Positions 8,874 through 17,480 of a DNA stretch of 36,540 bases are shown here, in pieces (the first letter of the stretch is position 1; each line of letters starts with the position of its first letter). A program made the position numbers and the translations under genes. The notes beneath the pieces are model-generated. The model worked only from the letters and a program-made list of their open reading frames with translations, had not been told where the DNA came from and did no database searches. The DNA comes from an uncultured Pirellulaceae bacterium (GTDB lineage: Bacteria; Planctomycetota; Planctomycetia; Pirellulales; Pirellulaceae): positions 1 through 36,540 of the forward strand of contig CALHPU010000070.1 of assembly GCA_938036435.1 (NCBI GenBank), given 5' to 3'.

Positions 8874-9863
8874 TTACCACCATAGTCCCGTGCCCAGATG
8901 ATATCCCGGACGACGGCGGACACGGGGTTGGGCCGGAACTGCGAATCGACGGGAGGGAGGGATTATTTGATCCTTCGCGGCGTCTTGCCGGACGAGTTCA
9001 GGCTCAAGCTGCATCAGCGCCTCGACACGCTCGTCGGTTGGTGGATGCGTACGGAGCATGTTTGGCTGCCGCACCCCGTCGGTACTTCCAAAAATTCTTT
9101 CCAACATGCCCTTCGGTTTGTGCCGTTCAAGTTTGATCAGCGCCGAGGCTAAGCCTCGCACGTCCCCGGTCAAGACTGCGGCGCCGCGATCGGCGTTGAA
9201 TTCTCGCGTGCGCGAGAGCGCGAGTTGCAGCATTGTTGCCACCATCGGGGAAAGCATCATTACGATTCCCGAGAGTAACAGGTTCCAGCCGTCCCGGCCC
9301 ATCATGAAATTGGAGAACGAAAAAAACATCATGAAGAATCCGATGCGAGCAACCGTCGATACGGAACCTTTGATGATGTCAGCAATTCCCATCGTCGTCG
9401 TATCCTTGCAACGGATATGCGTGATCTCATGAGCCAGCACGCCTGCCATCTCGCGCGGGTTCATCATGCGAAGAATTCCGTCAGTTACCCCCACTGCGGC
9501 ACTTTCTCCTTGCCCAACAGCAAAGGCGTTAGCCATTCGGCTGGGAATGTAATGCAACGTAGGTAGCGGATCGAGTTCGGCGCGTTGACAAAGCAAAGCA
9601 AACGTTTCGCATAACTCAGGAGCCTGATGATACTCCAATGGTCGCGCCTTATACATTTTCAAAACCATCGCTGCGGTAGCCCGTCGACCGAACAGCAAAC
9701 CAAAAACGGTAAACGCTAATGCGACGACGACACCGAAGGTTCCAAACAGAACCCACGCCGAAAATGCGACCAAACCTAACAGAGCTACGATCAGCAGGAG
9801 ACTTTGCGACCAGTTAGACGCGCGGTGATGATTTGGAGAAAGCGGGGACTGGCTGTTGGACAT
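8874..9863 (-). CDS. htpX: HtpX-like M48 membrane zinc metalloprotease
   Basis: HtpX is an inner-membrane protease that degrades damaged membrane proteins. The 329-aa protein has a hydrophobic N-terminal pair of helices (about 21-60), HEITH at 145-149 with Glu221 in SRTREFNAD as the third zinc ligand, and two more hydrophobic segments at about 170-187 and 195-215. This is the standard HtpX layout, slightly longer than the E. coli protein, with a short disordered N-terminus and an Arg/Pro-rich C-terminus. The ATG at 9863 has no clear ribosome binding site. No heat-shock promoter or inverted repeat could be identified upstream. Confidence 0.9.
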   Translation of the reverse strand: MSNSQSPLSPNHHRASNWSQSLLLIVALLGLVAFSAWVLFGTFGVVVALAFTVFGLLFGRRATAAMVLKMYKARPLEYHQAPELCETFALLCQRAELDPLPTLHYIPSRMANAFAVGQGESAAVGVTDGILRMMNPREMAGVLAHEITHIRCKDTTTMGIADIIKGSVSTVARIGFFMMFFSFSNFMMGRDGWNLLLSGIVMMLSPMVATMLQLALSRTREFNADRGAAVLTGDVRGLASALIKLERHKPKGMLERIFGSTDGVRQPNMLRTHPPTDERVEALMQLEPELVRQDAAKDQIIPPSRRFAVPAQPRVRRRPGYHLGTGLWW

Positions 9864-10327
9864 GGCAAAAACATTTTGACGGTCTCACTGAAAACCAGTC
9901 GAATATCAAACTGGCGGGGAGAATTAATTGAACCAAAATTGTAACTAGACAACACAGTTTAACTCTTCCTTTTTCCAGCGCAAATCCTAGCACAATCAAA
10001 TCGACCGATTGACCGCTTCGAATCAAAAATCACTGAAAAAGAGCCACGTAAAATCAGCTTTGGCAAGCATGCCAGGATCGTCAGCATTGAAAGTTCATTA
10101 GCCATTGGGTATGAGACAGCAGATTGTCGCTTCCCACCTTCTCACCTCATGAAGTTAGGCTTTATGGTGCCCGTTGGAATTTCAGGAAAGAGGCCCGTCG
10201 AATTAGGTACTTCTCTGATCAAGGTACTTCTATGGTCAAGCGTCGAGTCAGAAAAAAAGGGCACGAAACAGCCTAAGAAGTTTATCCGGTGCCGTATCTA
10301 TAACCGCCAAGTGCGGTGTACTGAAAT
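9864..10327. other. 464-base intergenic region between two minus-strand genes
   Basis: It holds the 5' side of htpX and the 3' side of the SRPBCC gene. Visible items are a 9-base direct repeat GGTACTTCT at 10206-10214 and 10223-10231, and a small hairpin TGGCA/TGCCA at 10061-10074. A plus-strand frame at 10149-10421 has no ribosome binding site and overlaps the SRPBCC gene antisense. I support no gene here. Confidence 0.4.
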
Positions 10328-10873
10328 TCAAGCCGGAGAGTCGGCCAATTCCAGCCCAGCGGCCGCACTCGGTACAGCGGAGCAGACTTTGAAACGCTCG
10401 GCAAGCCGCTGTTGGCGGTAAGAAAAAATCCGTTGTAAATCGGGTTTGACCATCAAACGATGAAGTAAACTTCCGCCGCGCGGGATGTAGTGAACGTCGT
10501 CCTTGACCAGTGTCAGCCCGTTTCCAAGATCTTCGAATGTGTGTTCGTGCCACCATCGTTTATAGGGGCCTTTGAGCTGCTGATCAGCAAATCTAAACGG
10601 AGGTTGCCACTCAGAAATCTCGGTACGCCAGCGAATCGGAATCATGTGCAAGCGAATCTTGTAATCAAGCAAAGTGCCTTTACGCATTTCGATTGGCTTT
10701 GGAGTAAGTATGCGAAAGTTTAGCCATGGTGGAGTGATGGCTTCCAAATTCTCAGCACTAGAGAAAAAATCGAACACTTCATCGATTGGGGATTCCACCA
10801 CCACTTCGGCTCGCAAACGATAGCCTTCACGAGCGTCATCAAAAAATTCAAGTGTGCCAATCTGATTTGTCAT
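10328..10873 (-). CDS. SRPBCC (START-like) family protein
   Basis: The 181-aa protein has no signal peptide. The opening YRLRAEVVVESPIDEVFDFFSSAENLEAITPPWLNF is the typical first strand and helix of the SRPBCC/Bet v1-like ligand-binding fold. RWRTEISEWQPPFRFADQQ, then WWHEHTF and GLTLVKDDVHYIPRGG, give the later strands, and the closing helix is RIFSYRQQRLAERF. Such proteins bind hydrophobic ligands or act as cyclases; the ligand here is unknown. Length and order are close to the coenzyme Q-binding/polyketide cyclase relatives. It is flanked by unrelated genes with no operon clue. The start is the only ATG near the fold's beginning, with no clear ribosome binding site. Confidence 0.8.
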   Translation of the reverse strand: MTNQIGTLEFFDDAREGYRLRAEVVVESPIDEVFDFFSSAENLEAITPPWLNFRILTPKPIEMRKGTLLDYKIRLHMIPIRWRTEISEWQPPFRFADQQLKGPYKRWWHEHTFEDLGNGLTLVKDDVHYIPRGGSLLHRLMVKPDLQRIFSYRQQRLAERFKVCSAVPSAAAGLELADSPA

Positions 10874-11211
10874 AGCGGGCCAGAAAGAATCTAAATTTGC
10901 AATAAGTAGTTTTATTGTGACCGCCCGGAGGCGGCAGAGTTAACCATCGGTGGCAAAAAACACCAATTAAGCGAACTCTATCGCGATCTGGGCTCAAATG
11001 TGGTCCAGCCGCTGCCTCCCACGCGTTGCCCCGCTACAACCCGATCAATCGGAAATCTCGATTGGTCGGAGCCTCGAAGCTGTTTTTTTGGCTGCTGATC
11101 TTCCCCATTAATTTCCACAGGCGCTAGGTTTACCTGTATCGCACCACCCCAATGGAATCGGTGCCTGAGCAATTTTTATCCCTTGGCTACCAAAAGCTTC
11201 ACGAGTTCCCA
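10874..11211. other. Divergent intergenic region before the acyltransferase
   Basis: This gap of up to 338 bases (278 if the acyltransferase starts at 11152) has two clear hairpins: CCGCC/GGCGG at 10921-10934, and CCGATCAATCG paired with CGATTGGTCGG at 11041-11069 (one G-T). A run of seven T follows at 11092-11098. The second hairpin lies in the likely 5' UTR of the plus-strand gene and might act as an attenuator, but the T run is too far from the stem for a standard terminator. No gene is seen. Confidence 0.4.
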
Positions 11212-12324
11212 ATGCTAGACCCCATGCTTGGCTCAAAACCCAAATCCAAAAGGATCCTAGAACTGGATGCTTTACGGGCCATTTCATGTCTAAATTTGTT
11301 GCTGTTTCACTTTACCTACGTGTACGCCAATAAGTATGGGTTTTCGTCGCCGCTAGGTTTTACATTTCCTTATGGAAAATACGGCGTACAACTGTTCTTC
11401 ATGCTTAGCGGCTTTGTCAACGCGATGACGTTTGTCGGTAAGCGTTCGGTCAAAGATTTCATGTTTGCTCGCGCAATACGGATCTTCCCGTCTTATTGGG
11501 CAGTGATATTACTGAACGTTTTCTTGTTGAGCTACCTGCCGTTGTTCCATTGGCAGCTCTCCGCAGGAGAAATCTGGGCAAACCTTTCCACAATGCCCCG
11601 GCTGTTTGGCTATGAGAATTTCGAACCAGTCACATGGACGTTGCAGATTGAAATGCTGTTCTACGCGACTCTTGTCATCATGATGTTGTGTGGAGCATTC
11701 AAAAACATGCTCAAGTCGCTGATGATCATGGTCACGACTTGTCTCTTATTCTGCACTTGCGCATCAGCGATCAACAGTTCCTATCCCGATTCGTTTCTCA
11801 GCCGCCCGTTGTGGATCATTGAGAACGTCTGCTACATGCGCAACATGCCTCTGTTTGCGATGGGGATGTTGTTGAATGAAATCAAAAACGGGCGGGGCAA
11901 TACAAAACTTAACATTGCCGCCATCATCTACTTTGGCGTGGTGTTTCAGGCGATTGACCTTCGTGATCACAATCCGGCGGTAACGGTGATGTTGTTTGGT
12001 TTGTTAACGGCATGTGCGTGGGGTAAAGTGCCGCCGCTGCGTTTTAAGCCGCTGCTGTTTATCAGCACCATTTCCTACACGCTTTATTTGTTCCACAACA
12101 ATATCGGCTCCATGCTGATTTATGCCTTAGAAGACATGGGCACTGGCCCACTAGCGGCCGTCATCATCGCCACCGTTCTGTCGATTGCAGTGGGAACCGC
12201 AACGACGATCTGGTTTGAGCAACCTTTGACCACACGACTGAGAGGTTGGTGGAAGAATCGCAAGTCGGACCAAGATTTTGCGACACCATCTGCTTCTAAT
12301 TCTAAACCTGCGTCCCCTGCCTAA
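11212..12324 (+). CDS. Membrane acyltransferase, OafA/acyltransferase-3 family
   Basis: This is a polytopic membrane enzyme of the family that O-acylates surface glycans, peptidoglycan or lipids. Of 370 aa, the start ELDALRAISCLNLLLFHF carries the family's conserved Arg and His. FFMLSGFV, FARAIRIFPSYWAVI and TWTLQIEMLFYATL (the counterpart of the usual WSLxxExxFY) follow, with about ten hydrophobic segments in total. The C-terminus is a short charged tail. The start is uncertain: ATG 11152 would add 20 residues, and neither has a good ribosome binding site. It is followed after 26 bases by a CelD-like acetyltransferase on the same strand, so the pair is probably one operon for modifying a glycan or lipid. 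The acceptor is unknown. Confidence 0.88.
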   Translation: MLDPMLGSKPKSKRILELDALRAISCLNLLLFHFTYVYANKYGFSSPLGFTFPYGKYGVQLFFMLSGFVNAMTFVGKRSVKDFMFARAIRIFPSYWAVILLNVFLLSYLPLFHWQLSAGEIWANLSTMPRLFGYENFEPVTWTLQIEMLFYATLVIMMLCGAFKNMLKSLMIMVTTCLLFCTCASAINSSYPDSFLSRPLWIIENVCYMRNMPLFAMGMLLNEIKNGRGNTKLNIAAIIYFGVVFQAIDLRDHNPAVTVMLFGLLTACAWGKVPPLRFKPLLFISTISYTLYLFHNNIGSMLIYALEDMGTGPLAAVIIATVLSIAVGTATTIWFEQPLTTRLRGWWKNRKSDQDFATPSASNSKPASPA

Positions 12325-12350
12325 TCCAATTTCGCCCATCAAACGAAACA

Positions 12351-13463
12351 ATGAAACTTTCAATATTTACTGACGTAGAGTCTCTTGAAAAAGAACGACA
12401 CTGCTGGGACGAAGTCGCCGGGAATCGCGTATTTTTTCGTTATTCTTGGTTGATGAACTGGTACAAGGCGATGCATGCCGAAAGAGACCAGCTCCACGTG
12501 CTAGTGGCCATGGACGATCAAGGACAGTGGTTTGGCGTAGCACCTTTTTTCGTCTCGGATCAGAAACTCCGACTGCTGGGATCCGGAAACGCGTGTTCGG
12601 ACTATGCAGGTGTATTCTCATCTCTGGAGCCAGAGCTTCACAAGAAATTTGTGGAACTCGTTTCAGATTATTTGGCGGAAAACATTCGCTTGGACGGGGC
12701 GCTCGAGACGATCGACTGCATTGAACTCGAAGGCTGTGGCAAACTGGACGAAACGGCCGACTATTTTGGAGAACTATTATTGGCCCACGGTTTTTCCGAT
12801 CATGAAACGGAAACCGAGGGAACTTGGAAAGTTCTGCTGCCCGATACCTTCGAACAACTCAATGCGACCTTCAGCAAGTCAATGAGGCGGAAAACAAAAG
12901 CAGCTCGGAAACGACTGGCCGCTGAGGATACGCGTGTTGAGTTCGCAGACCGAGACTCGTTCGAAAACCTGTGGCCACTGTTTGAAGCGCTGCACCAAAA
13001 ACGACGGCATTTTTTGGGACAATTGGGATGTTTCGCTGACAGAAATTTCGCCGTGTTCCTCAAGAACGCTACACGTGAGTTGCTCGATGCGTCTCTCGCT
13101 GACCTGTTGGTCATTTATAAGAACGAATGTCCCATCGCGTCAGTGTTGCTGCTGAAGTCAGGCAACACCTGCATGATGTATCAGTCTGGGTTGGATCCAG
13201 ATTTCGCTTCTTGTGAACCCGGCTATCAGACGAACCTTGCTGCGATCGAATACGCGATCAGCGATGGCCTCAAGTATTTTGATTTTCTACGTGGAGATGA
13301 GCCCTACAAAGCGCGTTGGAGTACAACACGCGAAGCCATCCTGCGGCGGAAATACGTTCCACGAAAGCTCACGTCACAACTCAAGCACGGAACTTGGATG
13401 CTCGGCCGATCCATCAAGAACTACATGACCGGATTGGGACAGCCAGATAGTACATCCGAGTAA
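12351..13463 (+). CDS. CelD/BcsL-like GNAT acetyltransferase
   Basis: The 370-aa soluble protein resembles the Acetyltransf_6 (CelD/FemAB-like) group. Residues 25-95 match the N-terminal half (FFRYSWLMNWYKA, LLGSGNACSDYAGVF). The basic stretch FSKSMRRKTKAARKRL is the usual entry to the GNAT fold, followed by a central acetyltransferase domain up to about residue 330 with YFDFLRGDEPYKARWS. The latter matches the family's characteristic DFLrGde.YK...W pattern. Relatives sit in exopolysaccharide and cellulose gene clusters. It follows the membrane acyltransferase by 26 bases. The exact acyl donor and acceptor are unknown. Confidence 0.85.
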   Translation: MKLSIFTDVESLEKERHCWDEVAGNRVFFRYSWLMNWYKAMHAERDQLHVLVAMDDQGQWFGVAPFFVSDQKLRLLGSGNACSDYAGVFSSLEPELHKKFVELVSDYLAENIRLDGALETIDCIELEGCGKLDETADYFGELLLAHGFSDHETETEGTWKVLLPDTFEQLNATFSKSMRRKTKAARKRLAAEDTRVEFADRDSFENLWPLFEALHQKRRHFLGQLGCFADRNFAVFLKNATRELLDASLADLLVIYKNECPIASVLLLKSGNTCMMYQSGLDPDFASCEPGYQTNLAAIEYAISDGLKYFDFLRGDEPYKARWSTTREAILRRKYVPRKLTSQLKHGTWMLGRSIKNYMTGLGQPDSTSE

Positions 13464-13508
13464 AAGTCGTCGGTAGTCGTGGCTATGAGCGGATCTTAAT
13501 GGCTGGCT

Positions 13509-13541
13509 TGGAATTCGTAATAGGATTCGTATTAGAATTCG
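13509..13541. repeat. Short near-palindromic repeat between convergent genes
   Basis: GAATTCGTAATA and TATTAGAATTC are almost perfect inverted copies around GGATTCG, and AATTCGTAATAG/GATTCGTATTAG is also a tandem repeat. It lies in the 100-base gap between the CelD-like and RND genes and could form a hairpin at either 3' end. No T tract follows. Confidence 0.3.
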
Positions 13542-13563
13542 CCAGACTTCCGAAATGCCGTTT

Positions 13564-15861
13564 CTATTTCTTCACCCAGTTCTTTGGCTTGCGTCTTTTG
13601 GCAAACAGTTTTCCTGCGGGGCTGGCTAAAATCGCGGGCAGAAAGAATAGGTCACCCACCAAAGCCATCATCAACAAAACTAGCATCATCAACGAAAACT
13701 TGGCCGTCGGCATAAAGATGCTGAACAGAAACGGGCAAACCCCTAGCCCGCAAATCAACGAAGTGTCGATCATTGCTTTGGCGCAATGTTTGAACGCGAA
13801 CCGAATCGAAGCGACTCGTGAAAGCCCGTTGCGCGTGCCACGTCGAAACCACGTCAGGAAGTGAATGGTATCATCGACCGCGACACCGAGGGCAACACTG
13901 GCAGTCATGACCGATCCAATTTCGATCGATGTTCCCAGCCATCCCATCGTCCCAAACACCATCAAGGGCGGAAAAATGTTGGGCAGCATCGCGATCAGGC
14001 CGGCGGCAAAACTACGAATGACGAATATCAACACGAAAGTGATCAGCACAAACGCGGTCACGAAACTGAGTGTAAGATCACCAAGGATTTGACGCTGCGC
14101 TTTGTAAATCAGCGGAACGCCGCCGGTGACCTCGACCGAAACGCCAGGCTGATTTAGATAGGCCAACTGGTTGTCGACGTTTCGGTTGACGGTCTCAATG
14201 AATTGGCCGTAATCGATATCGTTCATCGCCGCGATTCGTAAGCTGATTCGCCACCAAGTCGAGTCTTCCTCAACGCTGACCAGTTTCGCCTCTTCGAGTT
14301 GCGGCAGGCTTTTCTCCCAAAGGTCGATCGTCGCCAACCGCTGCATTCGCCCAAGGGCGCGCTTTCCTTTTGGAACAATCGGTTCAAATGTCGCGGCAGA
14401 CAATGAAGCGCTAACAGCGGTCGTTTGTTTGACGGCCCTTTCGACCGACTGAACCATCTGCATTTGTTGCCACGCCGTCAGTGTATTGTCGGCGTCGAAG
14501 TGCAACATGATTTCCATGGGCACCAGTGGCCCCAGCCTTGATTCTAACCACTGGTAGTCGCCAATGATTTGCGCTCTGGGCGAGAAACGATTCTGGATTT
14601 TGACCGAAGCCTTCAGGCTTAAGATCCCAGTGCCTAACAAGGTCAGCAAAATGATCGTGGGGATAACAATGAATTGATGCGAACGACACACCCAATTCAC
14701 CAGCACCGACATGCCGCGACTGACGCCAGTCTCGCGCTCCCGTTTTGCCAGATTGCCGTCGGTCGAGAAATGAGTGCTGATTTGCCCGCGCATTCGGTGC
14801 AGCACTGCCGGTAGAACCAGCAAGACAATAGGAATCGATAACAATACGCCGATCGCGCTGTAGAGTCCAAATTGACCGATCGGTTTGATTTGACTGGTGG
14901 CAAGAGAGCAGAGCCCGATCGATGTCGTCACCGAAGACAGGATCACCGGAAAGCAACCATCGGAGATAGCAACATCCGCTGACGCCTCGCCCGCACCCTG
15001 CGCTGCTGCTTTGCGATAGTAGTTTACCATGTGGATGGCACCTGAAACGCCCAGCACAAATATCAACGCGGGGAGCATTACCATCGTCAGGTTCATCTGC
15101 CCACCTGAGTAATACAACGCCGCCATCGCGGTGGCCGAACACGAGCAAGCCGTGGCGATTACAAGGGCAGTCAGCTTGACATCACGCAAACGAAACCAAG
15201 CTAGTAGCATCACCGTGAGCAACGACAGACCCAAAAAGGTATCGAGTGAACGTTTGCTTTCAATGTCGATCGCAGCTCCGTCAACGGTGGGGCCACCAAG
15301 GTATAACTCCTCTGACTCAAGTCCGATTGACTCTTTTGCAATTTGGTAGAACCGAGCAACCAACTTCTTTCGGTCTTCAGAAGCTCTTGCTTGAGGAAAC
15401 GCGACGATGCAAGTTGTTTCTTGGTCTGGGCCAATCATCAGGCCAGAGATCCGTTTGGAGGCAGTCTCCCTTGAGATGCCAGCCGATTCGATTTGGTATC
15501 GCATCTTGATACCGCTGGTCACGTTGACGAAGACCGGTCCCTGTTCATCACGCGCGGCAGTCAGTGCATCCTGAAATTTTAATACGTCAGGATTATCCAT
15601 CACGCACGCGTCCCAGCTTGCGACAATCATCTCATCCACGCCGAAACGCGATTTGAATTGCTCGTAGACCTGAGATTCTTCGAAGTTGGTCGGCAGCAGC
15701 TTACGAATGTCCGTTGGCGCAATCTTCATTCCCTTGACGGCACCGAAGACGATCACGGGCAGCAGCAGCGCAGCGGTCAGCAGAATCGGAAGCGCCCAAC
15801 GATCAAGACCGCCGAAGCGACGAGGTTGATGAGATTCAGGTGCCGTTTGCTCAGAAGCCAA
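13564..15861 (-). CDS. RND/MMPL-family transporter
   Basis: The 765-aa inner-membrane protein has the two-half RND layout: TM1 (about 28-46), a large periplasmic loop, a TM2-6 block (around 205-365, with GVSGAIHMVNYYRKA), TM7 (around 400), a second loop, and TM8-12 ending near residue 755. The second half has GVAVDDTIHFLTWFRRG, the conserved GxAVDDxIH motif of MMPL and sterol-sensing-domain relatives, whose Asp pair carries protons. This group (hopanoid, lipid and drug exporters) often moves lipids; the substrate here is unknown. The only start before TM1 is TTG at 15861, with GGCGGAA eight bases upstream. It is 63 bases below the aminotransferase on the same strand. Confidence 0.88.
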   Translation of the reverse strand: MASEQTAPESHQPRRFGGLDRWALPILLTAALLLPVIVFGAVKGMKIAPTDIRKLLPTNFEESQVYEQFKSRFGVDEMIVASWDACVMDNPDVLKFQDALTAARDEQGPVFVNVTSGIKMRYQIESAGISRETASKRISGLMIGPDQETTCIVAFPQARASEDRKKLVARFYQIAKESIGLESEELYLGGPTVDGAAIDIESKRSLDTFLGLSLLTVMLLAWFRLRDVKLTALVIATACSCSATAMAALYYSGGQMNLTMVMLPALIFVLGVSGAIHMVNYYRKAAAQGAGEASADVAISDGCFPVILSSVTTSIGLCSLATSQIKPIGQFGLYSAIGVLLSIPIVLLVLPAVLHRMRGQISTHFSTDGNLAKRERETGVSRGMSVLVNWVCRSHQFIVIPTIILLTLLGTGILSLKASVKIQNRFSPRAQIIGDYQWLESRLGPLVPMEIMLHFDADNTLTAWQQMQMVQSVERAVKQTTAVSASLSAATFEPIVPKGKRALGRMQRLATIDLWEKSLPQLEEAKLVSVEEDSTWWRISLRIAAMNDIDYGQFIETVNRNVDNQLAYLNQPGVSVEVTGGVPLIYKAQRQILGDLTLSFVTAFVLITFVLIFVIRSFAAGLIAMLPNIFPPLMVFGTMGWLGTSIEIGSVMTASVALGVAVDDTIHFLTWFRRGTRNGLSRVASIRFAFKHCAKAMIDTSLICGLGVCPFLFSIFMPTAKFSLMMLVLLMMALVGDLFFLPAILASPAGKLFAKRRKPKNWVKK

Positions 15862-15924
15862 TCGAAATTCCGCCTTTACACCTGTTGATTTTTATCCAGA
15901 AACCTTTGCCCCTCAAGCGTTGAA

Positions 15925-17334
15925 CTACGCTTTTCGCTCTGCGACCATTTCTCCAATGACTTGGTCGAGAATCTGACAGGCCAAATCAAGATGGTCGTTG
16001 GTCACGCACCCGATGGGCATCAGGAATCGTACCCGCGCCGGGCTGCTGCCAGCCATAAACGACATCAGTCCGGCGTCGAACAATCGGCGAGTTAGCTCGC
16101 TGGAGTCTTCGGGCTTACCACCAAATGGCGTCAACGCCACCATCCCGCCCATCCCGTGCGGCCCGGCAATGGAGCCCGGATACTTGTCAGCAACTGCTTT
16201 GATACCAGCCACAAAGTGGTCGTGCAATTGTTGGTTGCGGCCACCGGGGCCAAAGTTGCCTTGCTCGATCAAACCGCCGACGATTGCCTTGGCGGCGTTG
16301 ATTGCCATCGTGCTGCCAGTGAACGTTTGGCTGATCAAACCCGGTTTGAATTTGTACTGGTCAGTAAACAGCGTTGCACAAACCTGAGAGATTTTTCCAA
16401 TCGTTACCACATCGACCAATTTATCTAACTCAAAATGTTGAAACGCATAAGGACGCGTGGTTCGACAGAATGTTTGGACTTCGTCGGCAATCACACAGAT
16501 GTTGTTCTCTTTGGCGACTGCGATCAGCGCCTCAAAGAAGGCCTTGTCGCCGGGATAGTATCCGCCCTCGCCTTGGATCAGTTCCATCCACAGCGCGGCG
16601 TGCTTGCCCGGATTACGCTTAATCAAATAGTTGAAATGGTTGACCGCGATCTCGGTACTACGCTGTGGGTCTTCATGGTTGAAAAACGGCAGGTAATCGA
16701 CGCTGATCGTATCGGGTAGTCCGACGCGATAAGCGTGTTTGTCGGTTACTTGAGCAAGTGCCAGCGTCCTACCGGCGAAGCAATGTTTGAAGGCGATAAC
16801 GCGATTGGCAGGATGGTTTTTCTGAAACGCGATCTTCAAAGAGTTTTCGTTAGCCATCGCTCCACTGGTGGTCAGGAAACAATGCTTGAAATCGGCACCA
16901 GATTCATTGGCCGTTTTGACTAGCAAATCGGTCAACTCATAGCTCTCTGGATTCTGTTGTAGGTTGCCTTGCATGACGGTATCGCTGACCGCCGTATCAA
17001 TGGCCGCTTCCACCAGCAGCGGGTGACTATGACCGTAGCCGTGAACGCCGATGCCGGTAATCATATCCAACTTCACACTGCCGTCGGCCAGTTCCACAAA
17101 CGGGCCGTTGCCCAATCCGCTGGAAAGGTAGTCGAAGAAAAGCCGGCCATTGCGCAGGGTGCTGAACTTTTCGAGCATCTCTTCATAGGTCTGTGCCAAT
17201 TCGGGATTCGGGGGACGCACCGACTGGATTGTCTGTTGATGTTCGGCGACCGTTTCGAGAATCAGTCGCTTTGCTTCTGCCAGACGCGGGTCCTGTTTAA
17301 GCTTGTCGGCCAGCAGTTGAGTCTGTTTCGTCAT
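15925..17334 (-). CDS. Class III PLP-dependent aminotransferase
   Basis: This 469-aa fold-type I enzyme transfers amino groups, probably from an omega-amine or from lysine/ornithine/GABA-type donors. Markers: GIGVHGYGHSHP at 95-105, TTSGAMANENSLKIAF at 155-170 (phosphate and cofactor contacts), IADEVQTFCRT with Asp284 (pyridine nitrogen), and TIGKISQ with Lys314 as the Schiff-base residue. The N-terminus of about 60 residues is helical and longer than in standard GABA aminotransferases, as in lysine 6-aminotransferase-like proteins, so that activity is possible but unproven. The ATG at 17334 has AGGA seven bases upstream. It is followed 63 bases later by the RND transporter. Confidence 0.88.
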   Translation of the reverse strand: MTKQTQLLADKLKQDPRLAEAKRLILETVAEHQQTIQSVRPPNPELAQTYEEMLEKFSTLRNGRLFFDYLSSGLGNGPFVELADGSVKLDMITGIGVHGYGHSHPLLVEAAIDTAVSDTVMQGNLQQNPESYELTDLLVKTANESGADFKHCFLTTSGAMANENSLKIAFQKNHPANRVIAFKHCFAGRTLALAQVTDKHAYRVGLPDTISVDYLPFFNHEDPQRSTEIAVNHFNYLIKRNPGKHAALWMELIQGEGGYYPGDKAFFEALIAVAKENNICVIADEVQTFCRTTRPYAFQHFELDKLVDVVTIGKISQVCATLFTDQYKFKPGLISQTFTGSTMAINAAKAIVGGLIEQGNFGPGGRNQQLHDHFVAGIKAVADKYPGSIAGPHGMGGMVALTPFGGKPEDSSELTRRLFDAGLMSFMAGSSPARVRFLMPIGCVTNDHLDLACQILDQVIGEMVAERKA

Positions 17335-17457
17335 GTGAGGTCCTATTGTTTTTCAGCTCTCTGGCTGCGGTGGTTTGAAACGACTATTGCACTCCATTAC
17401 GTCTCTGGAGTCAAAACGGATTCCCCAGTTCGTGTGAAAAAAAGAAAACTGGAGCTC

Positions 17458-17475
17458 TGAATCCTTGGGGATTCA
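17458..17475 (-). terminator. Hairpin after the unknown 369-aa gene
   Basis: TGAATCC and GGATTCA form a perfect 7-bp stem around a 4-base loop, 5 bases past the stop at 17481. On the minus strand a T-rich stretch (TTTTCTTTTTTT) begins about 10 bases beyond. It may be a weak terminator or an mRNA 3' end element between the two genes. Confidence 0.5.
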
Positions 17476-17480
17476 ATTAC

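Noticed and set aside
10149..10421. 90-codon plus-strand frame
   Set aside because: No ribosome binding site, and it overlaps the SRPBCC gene antisense; its residues look random.
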